Origin: Streptomyces varsoviensis
GTDB taxonomy: Bacteria > Actinomycetota > Actinomycetes > Streptomycetales > Streptomycetaceae
Reading direction: 5' to 3'
Length of the DNA: 64,000 nt
Assembly: GCF_000718635.1 (NCBI RefSeq)
Contig: NZ_JOBF01000002.1
Location: forward strand, 421,917 to 485,916
Shown here piece by piece: positions 1-7,673 of this stretch. The position numbers and the translations under genes are program-made. Below the pieces are notes generated by a model. It ran no database searches. It was not told where the DNA came from and saw only the letters and a program-made list of their open reading frames with translations. The stretch's first letter is position 1. The number at the start of each line of letters is the position of its first letter.

Positions 1-150
1 TCCCTGGCCGCCCGTTCCGTGGGCGTCCCGTCGTGACCTGCCACGTCGCCTCCGTGCTCGTTCGCGCCGCTGCCCGGCCGTCGCTGCCGCGGTCGTCGTC
101 GGGGCCATATTGTCGCAGCCCGCGCGGGCCGGACCCGTGCCTCGGCTCTC

Positions 151-216
151 TTGACAGGGGTCACAACCGTACCTAGCTTCGTTCCTACTGACGAACTCTC
201 GTTCCTATATACGAAC
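151..216 (+). promoter_or_regulatory. Vegetative promoter with two tandem dyad operators
   Basis: A TTGACA box (151-156) and a TAGCTT box (174-179) are separated by 17 bp, which fits a housekeeping sigma promoter. Immediately downstream are two dyads with GTTC and GAAC half-sites, at 181-196 and 201-216, repeated with a 20-bp period over the expected transcription start. Such tandem sites suggest repression, for example by a TetR-type protein (inference). They lie 33 bp before the acyl-CoA dehydrogenase start. Bases 1-150 hold no gene I can support; a frame open from base 1 ends at 36 and could be the tail of a preceding gene. Confidence 0.7.
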
Positions 217-248
217 TTCGGGAACGGTACGAGTGAGCGGAGCGGCAC

Positions 249-1415
249 ATGGATTTCGACCTCACCGAACAGCAGCGGGACATTCAGGCCGGCGTCCGCG
301 ACCTGGCCCGGAGCTTCCCGCCCGAGTACTGGGCCGAACGCGACGACCGGGGCGAGTTCCCGTGGAAGTTCTACGACGCCTTCGCCGCCGCCGGCTGGCT
401 GGGCATCGCCGTCCCCGAGGAGTACGGCGGCGGCGGGCTCGGCGTCCTGGACGCGGCGCTGCTCTTGGAGGAGGTGGCGGCGTCCGGCGCCGGCATGAAC
501 GGGTGCAGCACGATGCACCTGACGATCTTCGGGCTCAACGTCCTGGCCCGGCACGGCAGCGAGGAGCTGCGCCGCTCGGTGCTGCCGCACGCCGCCACCG
601 GCGAACTGCACGTGTGCTTCGGGGTGACCGAACCGGACGCCGGGACCGACACCACCCGGATCTCCACCGTCGCCCGGCGCGACGGCGACGACTACGTGAT
701 CGACGGCCGCAAGATATGGATAACCAAGGCCGGAGACGCGCAGAAGATGATCCTGCTCGCCCGCACGACCCCGCGCGACGAGGCGGCCCGGCCCACGGAC
801 GGGCTGTCGGTCTTCCTCGCCGACGTCGACCGCCGGGCCATGGACATCCGGCCGATCCCGAAGATGGGCCGCAACGCCGTGGCCTCCAACGAGATCTTCA
901 TCGACGGCCTCCGGGTCCCCGTGTCCGCCCGGATCGGCGAGGAGGGCGAGGGGTTCCGCTATCTGCTGGACGGCCTCAATCCGGAGCGCATCCTCCTCGC
1001 CCACGAGGCGCTGGGGCTCGGCCGCGCCGCCCTCGACGCGGCGACCCGCTACGCCAAGGACCGCGTCGTCTTCGACCGCCCCATCGGGCAGAACCAGGGC
1101 ATCGCCTTCCCGCTCGCCGAGGCGCTCACCCGGCTCGACGCCGCCCGGCTGATGGCCCGTCAGGCGGCCTGGCGTTACGACCAGGGGCTGGCCTGCGGGC
1201 GCGAGGCGAACATGGCCAAGTGGCTCTGCGCGGACGCCGGTTTCCAGGCCGCCGACCGGGCGGTGCAGACCCTGGGGGGTATGGGATACGCGCGGGAGTA
1301 CCACGTCGAGCGCTATTTCCGGGAGGCCCGGCTGCTGCGGCTCGCGCCGGTCAGCCAGGAGATGGTGCTCAACTACGTCGCACAGCATGTGATGGGCCTG
1401 CCGCGCTCGTACTGA
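249..1415 (+). CDS. Acyl-CoA dehydrogenase family protein
   Basis: The 388-residue product has the usual length and layout of flavin-dependent acyl-CoA dehydrogenases, which oxidise acyl-CoA thioesters in the cytoplasm. The mid-region flavin/substrate signature FGVTEPDAGTDTT lies near residue 125. The C-terminal signature QTLGGMGYAREY lies near residue 340. The YEGT motif that carries the catalytic Glu in medium-chain enzymes is absent; APVSQEM stands there, so the base may sit elsewhere, as in isovaleryl-type subgroups. The ATG follows a GGAG-like site. A CoA-transferase gene follows after 166 bp on the same strand, suggesting a joint acyl-CoA pathway. The substrate cannot be read from the sequence. 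Confidence 0.92.
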   Translation: MDFDLTEQQRDIQAGVRDLARSFPPEYWAERDDRGEFPWKFYDAFAAAGWLGIAVPEEYGGGGLGVLDAALLLEEVAASGAGMNGCSTMHLTIFGLNVLARHGSEELRRSVLPHAATGELHVCFGVTEPDAGTDTTRISTVARRDGDDYVIDGRKIWITKAGDAQKMILLARTTPRDEAARPTDGLSVFLADVDRRAMDIRPIPKMGRNAVASNEIFIDGLRVPVSARIGEEGEGFRYLLDGLNPERILLAHEALGLGRAALDAATRYAKDRVVFDRPIGQNQGIAFPLAEALTRLDAARLMARQAAWRYDQGLACGREANMAKWLCADAGFQAADRAVQTLGGMGYAREYHVERYFREARLLRLAPVSQEMVLNYVAQHVMGLPRSY

Positions 1416-1581
1416 CCGAACTGATCCGCCCTTACGACCCGTTCGCGCGGTGGTCTGTCCGTACAGCCGGTCCGCACGGTTCGTCCGCCGGCCGCGGCCC
1501 GGCCGTACGTACTCCTCCCAGCACGCTCGTACGGAACCCACGGAACGTCCGGAATCGCCTCGCCACGCCTCTGGAGGAACC

Positions 1582-2724
1582 ATGCGCGCACTCGACGGCG
1601 TCACCATCGTCAGCCTGGAGCAGGCGGTGGCCGCCCCGATCGCCACCCGCCACCTCGCCGACCTCGGGGCCCGTGTCATCAAGATCGAACGGCCCGACGG
1701 CGGCGACTTCGCCCGCGGCTACGACGAGGCCGTGCGCGGCATGTCCTCGCACTTCGTCTGGCTCGACCGGGGCAAGGAGTCGGTCGCCCTGGACCTCAAG
1801 AGCGCGCCGGGCCGGGAGGCGCTGGGCGCGCTGCTGGCCCACGCCGACGTGTTCGTACAGAACCTCGCCCCCGGCGCCGCCGATCGGCTGGGCTTCGGCT
1901 CGGCCGCGCTGCGCGCCGCGCATCCCCGCCTGGTGGTGGTGGAGATGTCCGGGTACGGCAGCAGCGGCCCGCTGCACGCCAAGCGCGCCTACGACCTGCT
2001 CGTACAGGGCGAGACGGGGCTGGCCTCGGTGACCGGCACGAAGGACGCGGCGGTGAAGACCGGCATCCCGGTGGCCGACATCGGGGCCGGCCTCTACGCC
2101 TTCTCCGCGGTCCTGGCGGCGCTGCTGCGCCGGGAGCGCGGCGGGGGCGGCGCGTGCGTGGAGGTGTCGATGTTCGACGCGATCGCCGAATGGATGGGCC
2201 ACCCCCTCTACACCACCCTGCACACCGGGGCGCAGCCGCCGCGCGCCGCGCTGGGCCACCCGGCGATCGTCCCCTACGACGCGTATCCGACGGCGGACGG
2301 TACGGACGTGCTGATCGGCGTGCAGAACGACCGGCAGTGGCGCAGCCTGGCCGCCGACGTGCTCGGCCGCCCGGACCTGGCGCGCCACCCGGACTACGCC
2401 ACCAACGTCGCGCGCTGCCGCCACCGCGCGGCCGTGGACGCCCTCATCGGCGAGGTGACCGAGCGGCTGCCGGTGGCGGAGCTGGTGCGGGCGCTCGACG
2501 ACGCGGGCATCGGCAACGCCCGGGTCAACTCCGTGCACGGGCTGGCCGAGCACCCGCAGCTCGCGGCCCGCGACCGGTGGCGCACGGTGGAGACCCCGGT
2601 CGGGCCCGTCGATGCCCTGCTGCCGCCGATCACCTTCACGGACGCGGAGGCGCGGATGGACGCGGTCCCGGCGCTGGGCGAGCACACCGAGGCGGTCCTG
2701 GCCGAGTTCGGCATCGACGCGTGA
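1582..2724 (+). CDS. CaiB/BaiF (class III) CoA-transferase family protein
   Basis: The product is 380 residues. Class III CoA-transferases move CoA between carboxylic acids through an Asp-linked anhydride. The N-terminal pattern (LDGVTIVSLEQAVAAPIATR, then DLGARVIKIERP) is typical, and Asp166 in PVADIGAGLYA is at the expected catalytic position. The ATG at 1582 has CTGGAGGAAC just upstream; the frame is open further upstream but without a better site. It follows the acyl-CoA dehydrogenase, so the pair probably activates and oxidises one carboxylic acid. Racemases of this fold remain an alternative. Confidence 0.9.
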   Translation: MRALDGVTIVSLEQAVAAPIATRHLADLGARVIKIERPDGGDFARGYDEAVRGMSSHFVWLDRGKESVALDLKSAPGREALGALLAHADVFVQNLAPGAADRLGFGSAALRAAHPRLVVVEMSGYGSSGPLHAKRAYDLLVQGETGLASVTGTKDAAVKTGIPVADIGAGLYAFSAVLAALLRRERGGGGACVEVSMFDAIAEWMGHPLYTTLHTGAQPPRAALGHPAIVPYDAYPTADGTDVLIGVQNDRQWRSLAADVLGRPDLARHPDYATNVARCRHRAAVDALIGEVTERLPVAELVRALDDAGIGNARVNSVHGLAEHPQLAARDRWRTVETPVGPVDALLPPITFTDAEARMDAVPALGEHTEAVLAEFGIDA

Positions 2725-2798
2725 CGTATGAGGTGCCATGTGACACGTGAACGGTCATGGGGCGGTGAGGACGATTCCGGTTATGGCGTTGTAAGCGC

Positions 2799-2827
2799 TT
2801 GACGACACCCAGTAGTCACCCTAGGTT
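2799..2827 (+). promoter_or_regulatory. Promoter of a leaderless gene (TTGACG-17-TAGGTT)
   Basis: TTGACG (2799-2804) and TAGGTT (2822-2827) are separated by exactly 17 bp. The TAGGTT box ends 7 bp before the GTG at 2835, so the expected transcription start coincides with the start codon and the mRNA would have no leader. No Shine-Dalgarno sequence is present, which agrees. Confidence 0.72.
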
Positions 2828-2834
2828 GACGGCC

Positions 2835-3086
2835 GTGGATGAAGTGGACGGAGTGGATGAAGCAGAGGTGAAGCGGCTCGTGGCCGTCGCGGCGTCCGGC
2901 GCGATCCGGGAAGGGCTGGCCGCCGTACGCCTGTTGCGCCGGCTCGTCGAGGAGATGGAGGCCCAACAGGTGGACCGGGCCCGCGAACTGGGCTGGGCCT
3001 GGGGCGACATCGCCGAACCGCTCGGAGTGTCCCGGCAGTCCGCCCACAAGAAGCACGCCCGGCGTCGGCGCCCGGTACGGCCGTGA
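2835..3086 (+). CDS. Small helix-turn-helix protein, leaderless
   Basis: The 83-residue product has an acidic N-terminus, a helical middle part, and a C-terminal helix-turn-helix reading LGWAWGDIAEPLGVSRQSAH followed by a basic tail. It resembles small Streptomyces HTH proteins that often accompany Clp-N-domain proteins; a Clp-N/HTH protein with a similar SW-DIGVSLGVTRQAAQQ helix lies at 53.1-53.8 kb. The GTG at 2835 was chosen because a TTGACG/TAGGTT promoter places transcription start on it; a TTG at 2799 lies inside the promoter. It probably binds DNA, but its target is unknown. Confidence 0.75.
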   Translation: MDEVDGVDEAEVKRLVAVAASGAIREGLAAVRLLRRLVEEMEAQQVDRARELGWAWGDIAEPLGVSRQSAHKKHARRRRPVRP

Positions 3087-3301
3087 CCCCGCCGCGCCGC
3101 GCTTCCGCCGGGCCGGGCCACGGCCGTACCGGGTCGGCCGCGGGAGAGCGTCCAACGCCTTCCGGCCACCGCTCCCGCGCGTTCGCGCCGCCGCCCCGGC
3201 ACCTTTCCGCCGCCTCCTACGCCCTCCCACCCGCGCACCATCGGGACTCGACCGGTCGCTGGCACCCTGCGGCCATGCCCAACGCAGGGATCAGACACCA
3301 C

Positions 3302-3535
3302 ATGGCCGCCCGACTTCTGCGTCCCTTGTGGCGTCCTCTGTGGGAGGGGCTGGTCGCCTTCGGCACGCTGCACGTGACCGGCCAAATGCCCCCGCCCGAC
3401 CGCTCCACGCGCCGCGCCCTGACCGGCCCGCCCCCGGGCCACCCCGAACGCGTCCGCGCCGACGTGCCGCTGACCGCCGAGGAAAGAGGACTCGCGGGCC
3501 GCCTCCCGCCCCTCGTCTGGCCCGAGGGCCGATGA
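3302..3535 (+). CDS. Small DUF6059-like protein
   Basis: The 77-residue product starts with a basic amphipathic segment (AARLLRPLWRPLWEGLVAFG). It ends with GPPPGHPERVRADVPLTAEE, close to what I remember of the Streptomyces DUF6059 family, whose function is unknown. An in-frame ATG at 3275 is an alternative start; 3302 has a weak GGGA-type site and the better family-like N-terminus. Codon use is strongly GC-ending. A strong inverted repeat follows within 13 bp. Family assignment is from memory. Confidence 0.55.
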   Translation: MAARLLRPLWRPLWEGLVAFGTLHVTGQMPPPDRSTRRALTGPPPGHPERVRADVPLTAEERGLAGRLPPLVWPEGR

Positions 3536-3547
3536 GGTGAAGGCCGT

Positions 3548-3584
3548 GCGCCCCCGCGCGGGACCAGCGCCTGCGCGGGGGCGC
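3548..3584. terminator. Strong hairpin between convergent genes
   Basis: A perfect 12-bp inverted repeat (3548-3559 with 3573-3584, GCGCCCCCGCGC type) encloses a 13-nt loop. It sits between the ends of the small plus-strand gene (3535) and the minus-strand inhibitor gene (3692). No T-run follows, as is common in Streptomyces, so it could serve both directions. Confidence 0.65.
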
Positions 3585-3691
3585 GCATCACCTGCCGGGC
3601 GGCACCCGTTCCGTACGGCCCGGCGACAACGCGCGGGGCGTGGCCGACGGCGCCGTACGGTCGAGGGCGGCGGCCCGGCACCGCACCCGGG

Positions 3692-4075
3692 TCAGCAGGA
3701 CTGTACGGAGCTGACCTGGTTGGCGATGTCGGCGTTGAGGTCGATGGCCGCGCCGTCCGGGATGAGCTGGATCTGGTTCTGGTAACCCGCGTCGCGGTAC
3801 AGGCACCAGTTGCCGCCGGAGATGTTCTTCACCGAGTACACGTGGTCATTGAGGTTGCCGGCCACGCCGCCGAGGTCGTAGACGCCGTCCGACAGCGACA
3901 GGTGGCTCCCGCCGCCCTGCGTGTCGTGGTAGACGCAGAACTCCGAGGGGTCGCACGGCCACTGGGCCGGGTCCGCGCTCGCCGTGCCCGGTGCCGCGAA
4001 CAGCGCGGCGGCTCCGGCGAGTGCCGCCGCGACGACGGCGATGCGGCTGCTGCTGCGGTTGTTGCGGATGCTCAT
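3692..4075 (-). CDS. Secreted peptidase inhibitor family I36-like protein
   Basis: The 127-residue precursor has a Sec signal peptide (basic start, hydrophobic VVAAALAGAAALFA, cleavage after ASA near residue 34). The mature part is about 93 residues with four cysteines (PCDPSEFCVY, NWCLY, terminal QSC) and the FCVYHD...GG pattern of small beta/gamma-crystallin-like inhibitors of family I36, whose founder is the S. nigrescens metalloproteinase inhibitor. It is probably exported and disulfide-bonded. Inhibition of a metallopeptidase is inferred from family. A GAAGGGAAG site precedes the ATG. It is monocistronic. Confidence 0.8.
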   Translation of the reverse strand: MSIRNNRSSSRIAVVAAALAGAAALFAAPGTASADPAQWPCDPSEFCVYHDTQGGGSHLSLSDGVYDLGGVAGNLNDHVYSVKNISGGNWCLYRDAGYQNQIQLIPDGAAIDLNADIANQVSSVQSC

Positions 4076-4322
4076 GGTGTTTCTTCCCTTCTGATGAGGG
4101 AGCCTTTCTCCCCGTTACCGGCGGCGCGCGGATCGTCCCCCGTCGCGCCGCCCGCACAAGCATCGTCACATCGCGGCAGCCGCATGTGAGCCTCAGACGT
4201 CTCAGGCCGGTCAGGCATCCGAATCCACGGGCGCCGCCATTCCGCGGCGGGCGCGGCGGGTCGTCGTGCTCCGAGGCGCGCGGCCGTCGAGGGGCGGGCG
4301 GGATGCGGCGGAGAGAAAGACG

Positions 4323-4351
4323 CCGGCGGCCTCCGTGTCGGAGACCGCCGG
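4323..4351 (-). terminator. Hairpin downstream of the bL37 gene
   Basis: Arms 4323-4335 and 4339-4351 pair over 13 bp with one mismatch around a 3-nt loop. On the minus strand the hairpin is followed by a pyrimidine-rich, T-containing stretch (GTCTTTCTCTCC). It lies about 90 bp past the bL37 stop codon and before the inhibitor gene, so it could end the bL37 transcript. Confidence 0.6.
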
Positions 4352-4442
4352 TCGGTGCGGTGCTTTTGGGCCGGCCCTGGGCGACGGCGGGATGCCGTGC
4401 CCGCGCGGCGCGGCCCGGGTGAACCGCGAGGCGGCCGTCAGT

Positions 4443-4520
4443 TCAGGACTGAGGACGGCTACCGTGGTTGGCGCCGTTCTTGCGGCGGGCCTTCTTCTTG
4501 CGGCGTCGCTTCGAGGACAT
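4443..4520 (-). CDS. Large-subunit ribosomal protein bL37 (25 residues)
   Basis: A 25-codon reading frame encodes a very basic peptide starting MSSKRRRKKKARRK and ending NGANHGSRPQS. The ANHGxRP ending and the dense Arg/Lys block match the actinobacterial micro-protein bL37 seen in mycobacterial ribosome structures (recalled). The ATG is preceded at ideal spacing by AAAGGAGG, one of the best ribosome binding sites in the window. It is far shorter than usual gene-calling limits. A hairpin follows about 90 bp downstream. Whether another copy exists elsewhere in the genome cannot be told. Confidence 0.82.
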   Translation of the reverse strand: MSSKRRRKKKARRKNGANHGSRPQS

Positions 4521-4660
4521 GCCGCCTCCTTTCAGAGTTGGTTTCAGCCAGTTTTCACCCTTTCATATCGATATCCGCCGCGTCGATTCGACGGAACCCG
4601 CCGAGCGCCGAGTCCGCCGAGCGCTGAGTCCGCGCGGGTCGCGGACTCCCCGCGAAAAGG

Positions 4661-6019
4661 TCAGGGCCGCCACACCACCGCGTGGTGCGAACCAGCCAGA
4701 TAGGTGTAGATCGGGGTGCGGATCGATACCCCCGCGATGGTGCCGCCCGAGTTGACGAACCGCGCCGAGCTGTACGGATCGGAGGGCGCGCTCCCCAGAT
4801 CGACGCCGGCCCCGTCGGCACCCCAGCGCATGGCGCGCTGGTTCTCGCGGCTCGGATTGCCGCTCCAGGAATGCCCCACGACGGTGCCCGCGTCGTTGAC
4901 CCCGAACGCGGTGGCGTCGGCGGACCGGCCGACCGGTGGTGTCAGAGCGGTCGCCGTCCCGTCGGGCGCCCAGCGCACGGCGGTCTGCCAGACCGCCCCG
5001 TCGAGCCGGCGGGAGCCGGCCATGAGCCCCTGGGGGCTGATCGAGGCGGCCCCGGCGTCCGGCCCCAAGTCCGTTATGGTGCCGTCGTTCTCCCACTTGA
5101 CGGCGTGCGGCTCGCTCCGGCTCGCCGGGTACGCCTTGAAGGCCTGCCCGATGACGGTGCCCGAGTCGTTGATGCCGAAGGCGTCGCTCGCGTCGTGCTG
5201 AGGCCACCGGGCGCGGGCGAGGGCGCCGAGGTCGGTGACGGCGCCGCCGGGACTCCACTTCACCGCGTGGGTGGCCGACAGGCGGCCGTTCCAGGAGTAT
5301 CCGACGGCCTCGCCGGCGCCGTTCACGGCCGTAGGCACGCTGTAGGCGTCGCCGGGCAGCGCGGGCAGGAGGAGGGGCGTGCCGTCGGGCCGCCACAGCA
5401 CGCCGTGGCCCTCGTCGGGCGAGACCTCGTCGCCGCTCCAGGACGTGCCCACGACGGCGCCCGCGTCGTTGACGGCGACGGGCCGGGAGAACGTGTCACC
5501 GGCCAAGGGGGCGAGCGGCGTGCTGCCGCCGTCGCTGTCCCAGCGCACCGCGTGCCCTTGCCGCGCGGACCGCGCGGTCGCCGCGGGCCAGGAGTACCCC
5601 GCGGTCGTACCGGCGTCATTGATCGCGACGGCCCTGCCGTACAGATCGCCGGGGAGGGGCGGCAGGGCGGTGATGGTGTTGTCCGGTTCCCAACGCACCG
5701 GCCGATCGCGGTAGTTGGCCGAGTAGATGCCGTCCGAGGGGGTCGAGTACCCCGAGATCGCGCCCTCCTCGTTCAGCCCGGTCGGCTCGCTGTACCAGTC
5801 GCCCGGCAGAAACGGCAGCGCCGTGAGCGCCGGGGCGGGCGGCGGATCGGCGACGGCGGCCGGCGCTGACACGATGAGTGCGCCCGTCATGAGCAGGGAA
5901 GAGGCGGCGGCGCTGCCGAGCCGCAGGGCGCGGCGCCGTGCCGCGCGCCGTATCCGAAGCGCCGCTGTAGCGCCGGGTCTCGATGAGGCGTCGTCCTGGT
6001 CGGCCATGCGTGTGATCAC
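4661..6019 (-). CDS. Secreted HAF-repeat (beta-propeller-like) protein
   Basis: The 452-residue protein has a long N-terminal signal region (Arg-rich, then SSLLMTGALIVSAPAAVA, cleavage near residue 57). About eight tandem repeats of roughly 50 residues follow, with consensus LPGD-Y--P-AVN-AG--VG-SW...HAV-W--DG. This is the probable extracellular HAF repeat type, which likely folds as a beta-propeller. GTG at 6019 was chosen because GGAG lies 6 nt upstream; an ATG four codons later is the alternative. The ligand is unknown. It is monocistronic, divergent from a decayed gene fragment. Confidence 0.78.
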   Translation of the reverse strand: MITRMADQDDASSRPGATAALRIRRAARRRALRLGSAAASSLLMTGALIVSAPAAVADPPPAPALTALPFLPGDWYSEPTGLNEEGAISGYSTPSDGIYSANYRDRPVRWEPDNTITALPPLPGDLYGRAVAINDAGTTAGYSWPAATARSARQGHAVRWDSDGGSTPLAPLAGDTFSRPVAVNDAGAVVGTSWSGDEVSPDEGHGVLWRPDGTPLLLPALPGDAYSVPTAVNGAGEAVGYSWNGRLSATHAVKWSPGGAVTDLGALARARWPQHDASDAFGINDSGTVIGQAFKAYPASRSEPHAVKWENDGTITDLGPDAGAASISPQGLMAGSRRLDGAVWQTAVRWAPDGTATALTPPVGRSADATAFGVNDAGTVVGHSWSGNPSRENQRAMRWGADGAGVDLGSAPSDPYSSARFVNSGGTIAGVSIRTPIYTYLAGSHHAVVWRP

Positions 6020-6133
6020 AGTTTCTCCAGGGGGAGTTGGTGAAGGGGAGCTGTGAAGGAGTGGAGCGACCGGGGCGATAGTACGGGCGAAGGGGGCGTT
6101 CCGCGCTCTCGCGTACGAGTCGGCACACGGTGA

Positions 6134-6322
6134 GGTGAAGCCGGCGCGGTCGTCGCCCAGGACGGCTCGACCCGGGCCGCCAAGGGCGTCGAACAGCTCA
6201 GGCGCCTCGCCACCGACGAGTACCGCGTGACCTTCAAGGACGCGAACTACTCGCCGTTGAAGCCCCTCACCAGCGTCTCCTCGCTCATCGCCGGAAAGGT
6301 CGTCAGCTACAGCAACCGGTAA
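6134..6322 (+). pseudogene. C-terminal remnant of an unidentified gene
   Basis: From 6134 to the TAA at 6320 the frame reads 62 codons with strong GC-third-position bias and a protein-like composition, ending LIAGKVVSYSNR. It opens straight after an in-frame TGA (6131) and has no usable start codon or ribosome binding site. A textbook terminator with a T-run follows 4 bp after the stop. The simplest reading is the surviving 3' end of a gene whose front was deleted. I do not recognise the family. Confidence 0.5.
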
Positions 6323-6325
6323 GGA

Positions 6326-6362
6326 CCCCGACGCCGCGTCTCACGCGTCGGGGCCCCTTTTT
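6326..6362 (+). terminator. Rho-independent terminator with T-run
   Basis: CCCCGACGC (6326-6334) pairs with GCGTCGGGG (6345-6353) around a 10-nt loop, followed by CCCC and five T residues (6358-6362). This is the most canonical intrinsic terminator in the window, and it serves only a gene remnant. Confidence 0.8.
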
Positions 6363-6388
6363 CGCGCCGCGAAGACCGCCCGCGAAGG

Positions 6389-6420
6389 CCCCGCCCATCG
6401 CGTCAACGCGACGGGCGGGG
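6389..6420 (-). terminator. Hairpin downstream of the four-cysteine secreted protein
   Basis: Arms 6389-6402 and 6407-6420 pair over 14 positions (one G-T) around the loop TCAA. The hairpin lies 9 bp past the stop of the minus-strand gene ending at 6429, a good place for its terminator. It also faces the plus-strand terminator at 6326-6362. Confidence 0.6.
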
Positions 6421-6428
6421 GAGTCGGA

Positions 6429-6779
6429 TCAGCAGGTGACGACCTTGCCGTACGAGCCGCGGCCCCAGTGCCACTCCCACTGCTCGCCGTGCTGGTACGT
6501 CAGACACCGCGAGTCGGGCCCCCAGTCGATGACGACCTTCAGATGCATCGCCCGGTGGCACCTGTTCGTGACCTTCACGTACTTCTTGTGCTTGATGACG
6601 TCCCGCTTGACGCAGGACGGGGCAGTGCCCGCGATCTTGACGGCGGAGGCTCGGGCCGTACCGGCTGCGGCGGCGCTCGCGGCGGTGGGGGTGGCGCTCG
6701 CGGCGGGAGCGAGGGCCAGGCCGCTGCCCAGCAGGATCGCGGCCGTCAGGCCGACGGTGGCGCGCTTGCGAAAGTTCAC
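6429..6779 (-). CDS. Small secreted four-cysteine protein
   Basis: The 116-residue precursor begins with a Sec signal (NFRKRATVGLTAAILLGSG, cleavage after ASA near residue 29) and an Ala-rich linker. The mature domain of about 70 residues has four cysteines (SCVKRD, NRCHRA, SRCLTY, VVTC) and aromatic residues near the end (EQWEWHWGRGSYG). It resembles small secreted Streptomyces proteins of unknown role that pair two disulfides. GTG at 6779 has an AAAGGA site 11 nt upstream. A 9-bp tandem repeat lies directly upstream, in its promoter or leader region. Confidence 0.7.
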   Translation of the reverse strand: MNFRKRATVGLTAAILLGSGLALAPAASATPTAASAAAAGTARASAVKIAGTAPSCVKRDVIKHKKYVKVTNRCHRAMHLKVVIDWGPDSRCLTYQHGEQWEWHWGRGSYGKVVTC

Positions 6780-6796
6780 AGTGCGGAATTTCCTTT

Positions 6797-6850
6797 CTCG
6801 GTGATCTCGGTGATCTCGGTGATCTCGGTGATCTCGGTGATCTCGGGGAT
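6797..6850. repeat. 9-bp tandem repeat upstream of the four-cysteine protein
   Basis: Six head-to-tail copies of CTCGGTGAT, five perfect and the last degenerate (CTCGGGGAT). The array begins 18 bp upstream of the start codon of the minus-strand gene, so copy number could alter its leader or promoter spacing (inference). Confidence 0.9.
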
Positions 6851-6965
6851 CGCTGCGGCCGAGGCCGGTCCCGGCGGACCGGCGCAGGCAAGATTCGCCG
6901 ACGCGCGGCGGCTCCGTGCCGAAACGACTGTCAAGAGACCCGATGGGATGACAGCACCCGGGACG

Positions 6966-7673
6966 TCAGGGCCGACGGCGGGCCGGGGTCAGTTCGAGGA
7001 GCTGGAACTCCACGGTCATGTGCAGTTCGCGCACCTCGGAGCGGAGGGTGCTGAGCCCGAGTCCGTACGTATCGCAGAGCCGCCGCAGACGCTCCTGGTT
7101 GCCGACGTCGCTGAAGCCGAGCAGAAGGCGGCCGCCTGGGGTCAGCCGGGCCGGGGCCTCGGCGAGGAAGCGCTCGTGCGCCGCGTATCCGGGGTCGAAG
7201 AAGGCGTGGTGGAGCATGGTGTCGAGGGGATAGTCGGCGGGGGGCTCCACATAGTTGGAGTTCCAGAAGACGACGTCGAACGCGGCGTCGGGCGGCAGCG
7301 CGGTGAACAGATCGCTGTGCAGAACGGTGAGCCGGTCGGATACGCCGTGCCGGTGCGCGTTGGCGCGGGTGTTCTCCACGGCGGCGGGGTTGATGTCGAG
7401 GGCGACGACGGAGCGGCAGCCGTGCAGCGCGGCCCAGACGGCCGTGACTCCGGTGCCGGAGCCCACCTCCAGGAAGGAGCCGCCGGGCGGATAGGGGAGC
7501 CAGGTGGTGAACATGGCCGTCACGGGGGTGAATTCGGGGGAGAAGACGCCGGGGTGGACATCCCACTCCGTGCCCAGGGCGGTGAAGGTGTGGGGCGCGC
7601 GGATGGGGTGTTCCTGATGGCGGCGCAGCAGTTCCCGGCTGCGCTCCATCCCCGGGTCCCGGTCGTCGTTCAC
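6966..7673 (-). CDS. Class I SAM-dependent methyltransferase
   Basis: The 235-residue product has a Rossmann-type SAM site (FLEVGSGTGVTAVWAA near residue 70), an acidic ribose-binding residue in VALDINPAA, and a post-II segment FWNSNYVEPP. The last resembles, but does not match, the NPPY motif of HemK/N6-adenine enzymes. The GTG start overlaps the cyclase stop in GTGA, so translation is probably coupled to the upstream gene. Because of the altered NPPY-like motif the substrate is open; a small molecule or a protein glutamine are both possible. Confidence 0.85.
   Translation of the reverse strand: MNDDRDPGMERSRELLRRHQEHPIRAPHTFTALGTEWDVHPGVFSPEFTPVTAMFTTWLPYPPGGSFLEVGSGTGVTAVWAALHGCRSVVALDINPAAVENTRANAHRHGVSDRLTVLHSDLFTALPPDAAFDVVFWNSNYVEPPADYPLDTMLHHAFFDPGYAAHERFLAEAPARLTPGGRLLLGFSDVGNQERLRRLCDTYGLGLSTLRSEVRELHMTVEFQLLELTPARRRP

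Noticed and set aside
1..150. Divergent TetR-like gene start on the minus strand near 108
   Set aside because: An ATG there gives a short Ala/Thr then Arg-rich sequence with no recognisable HTH before the window edge.
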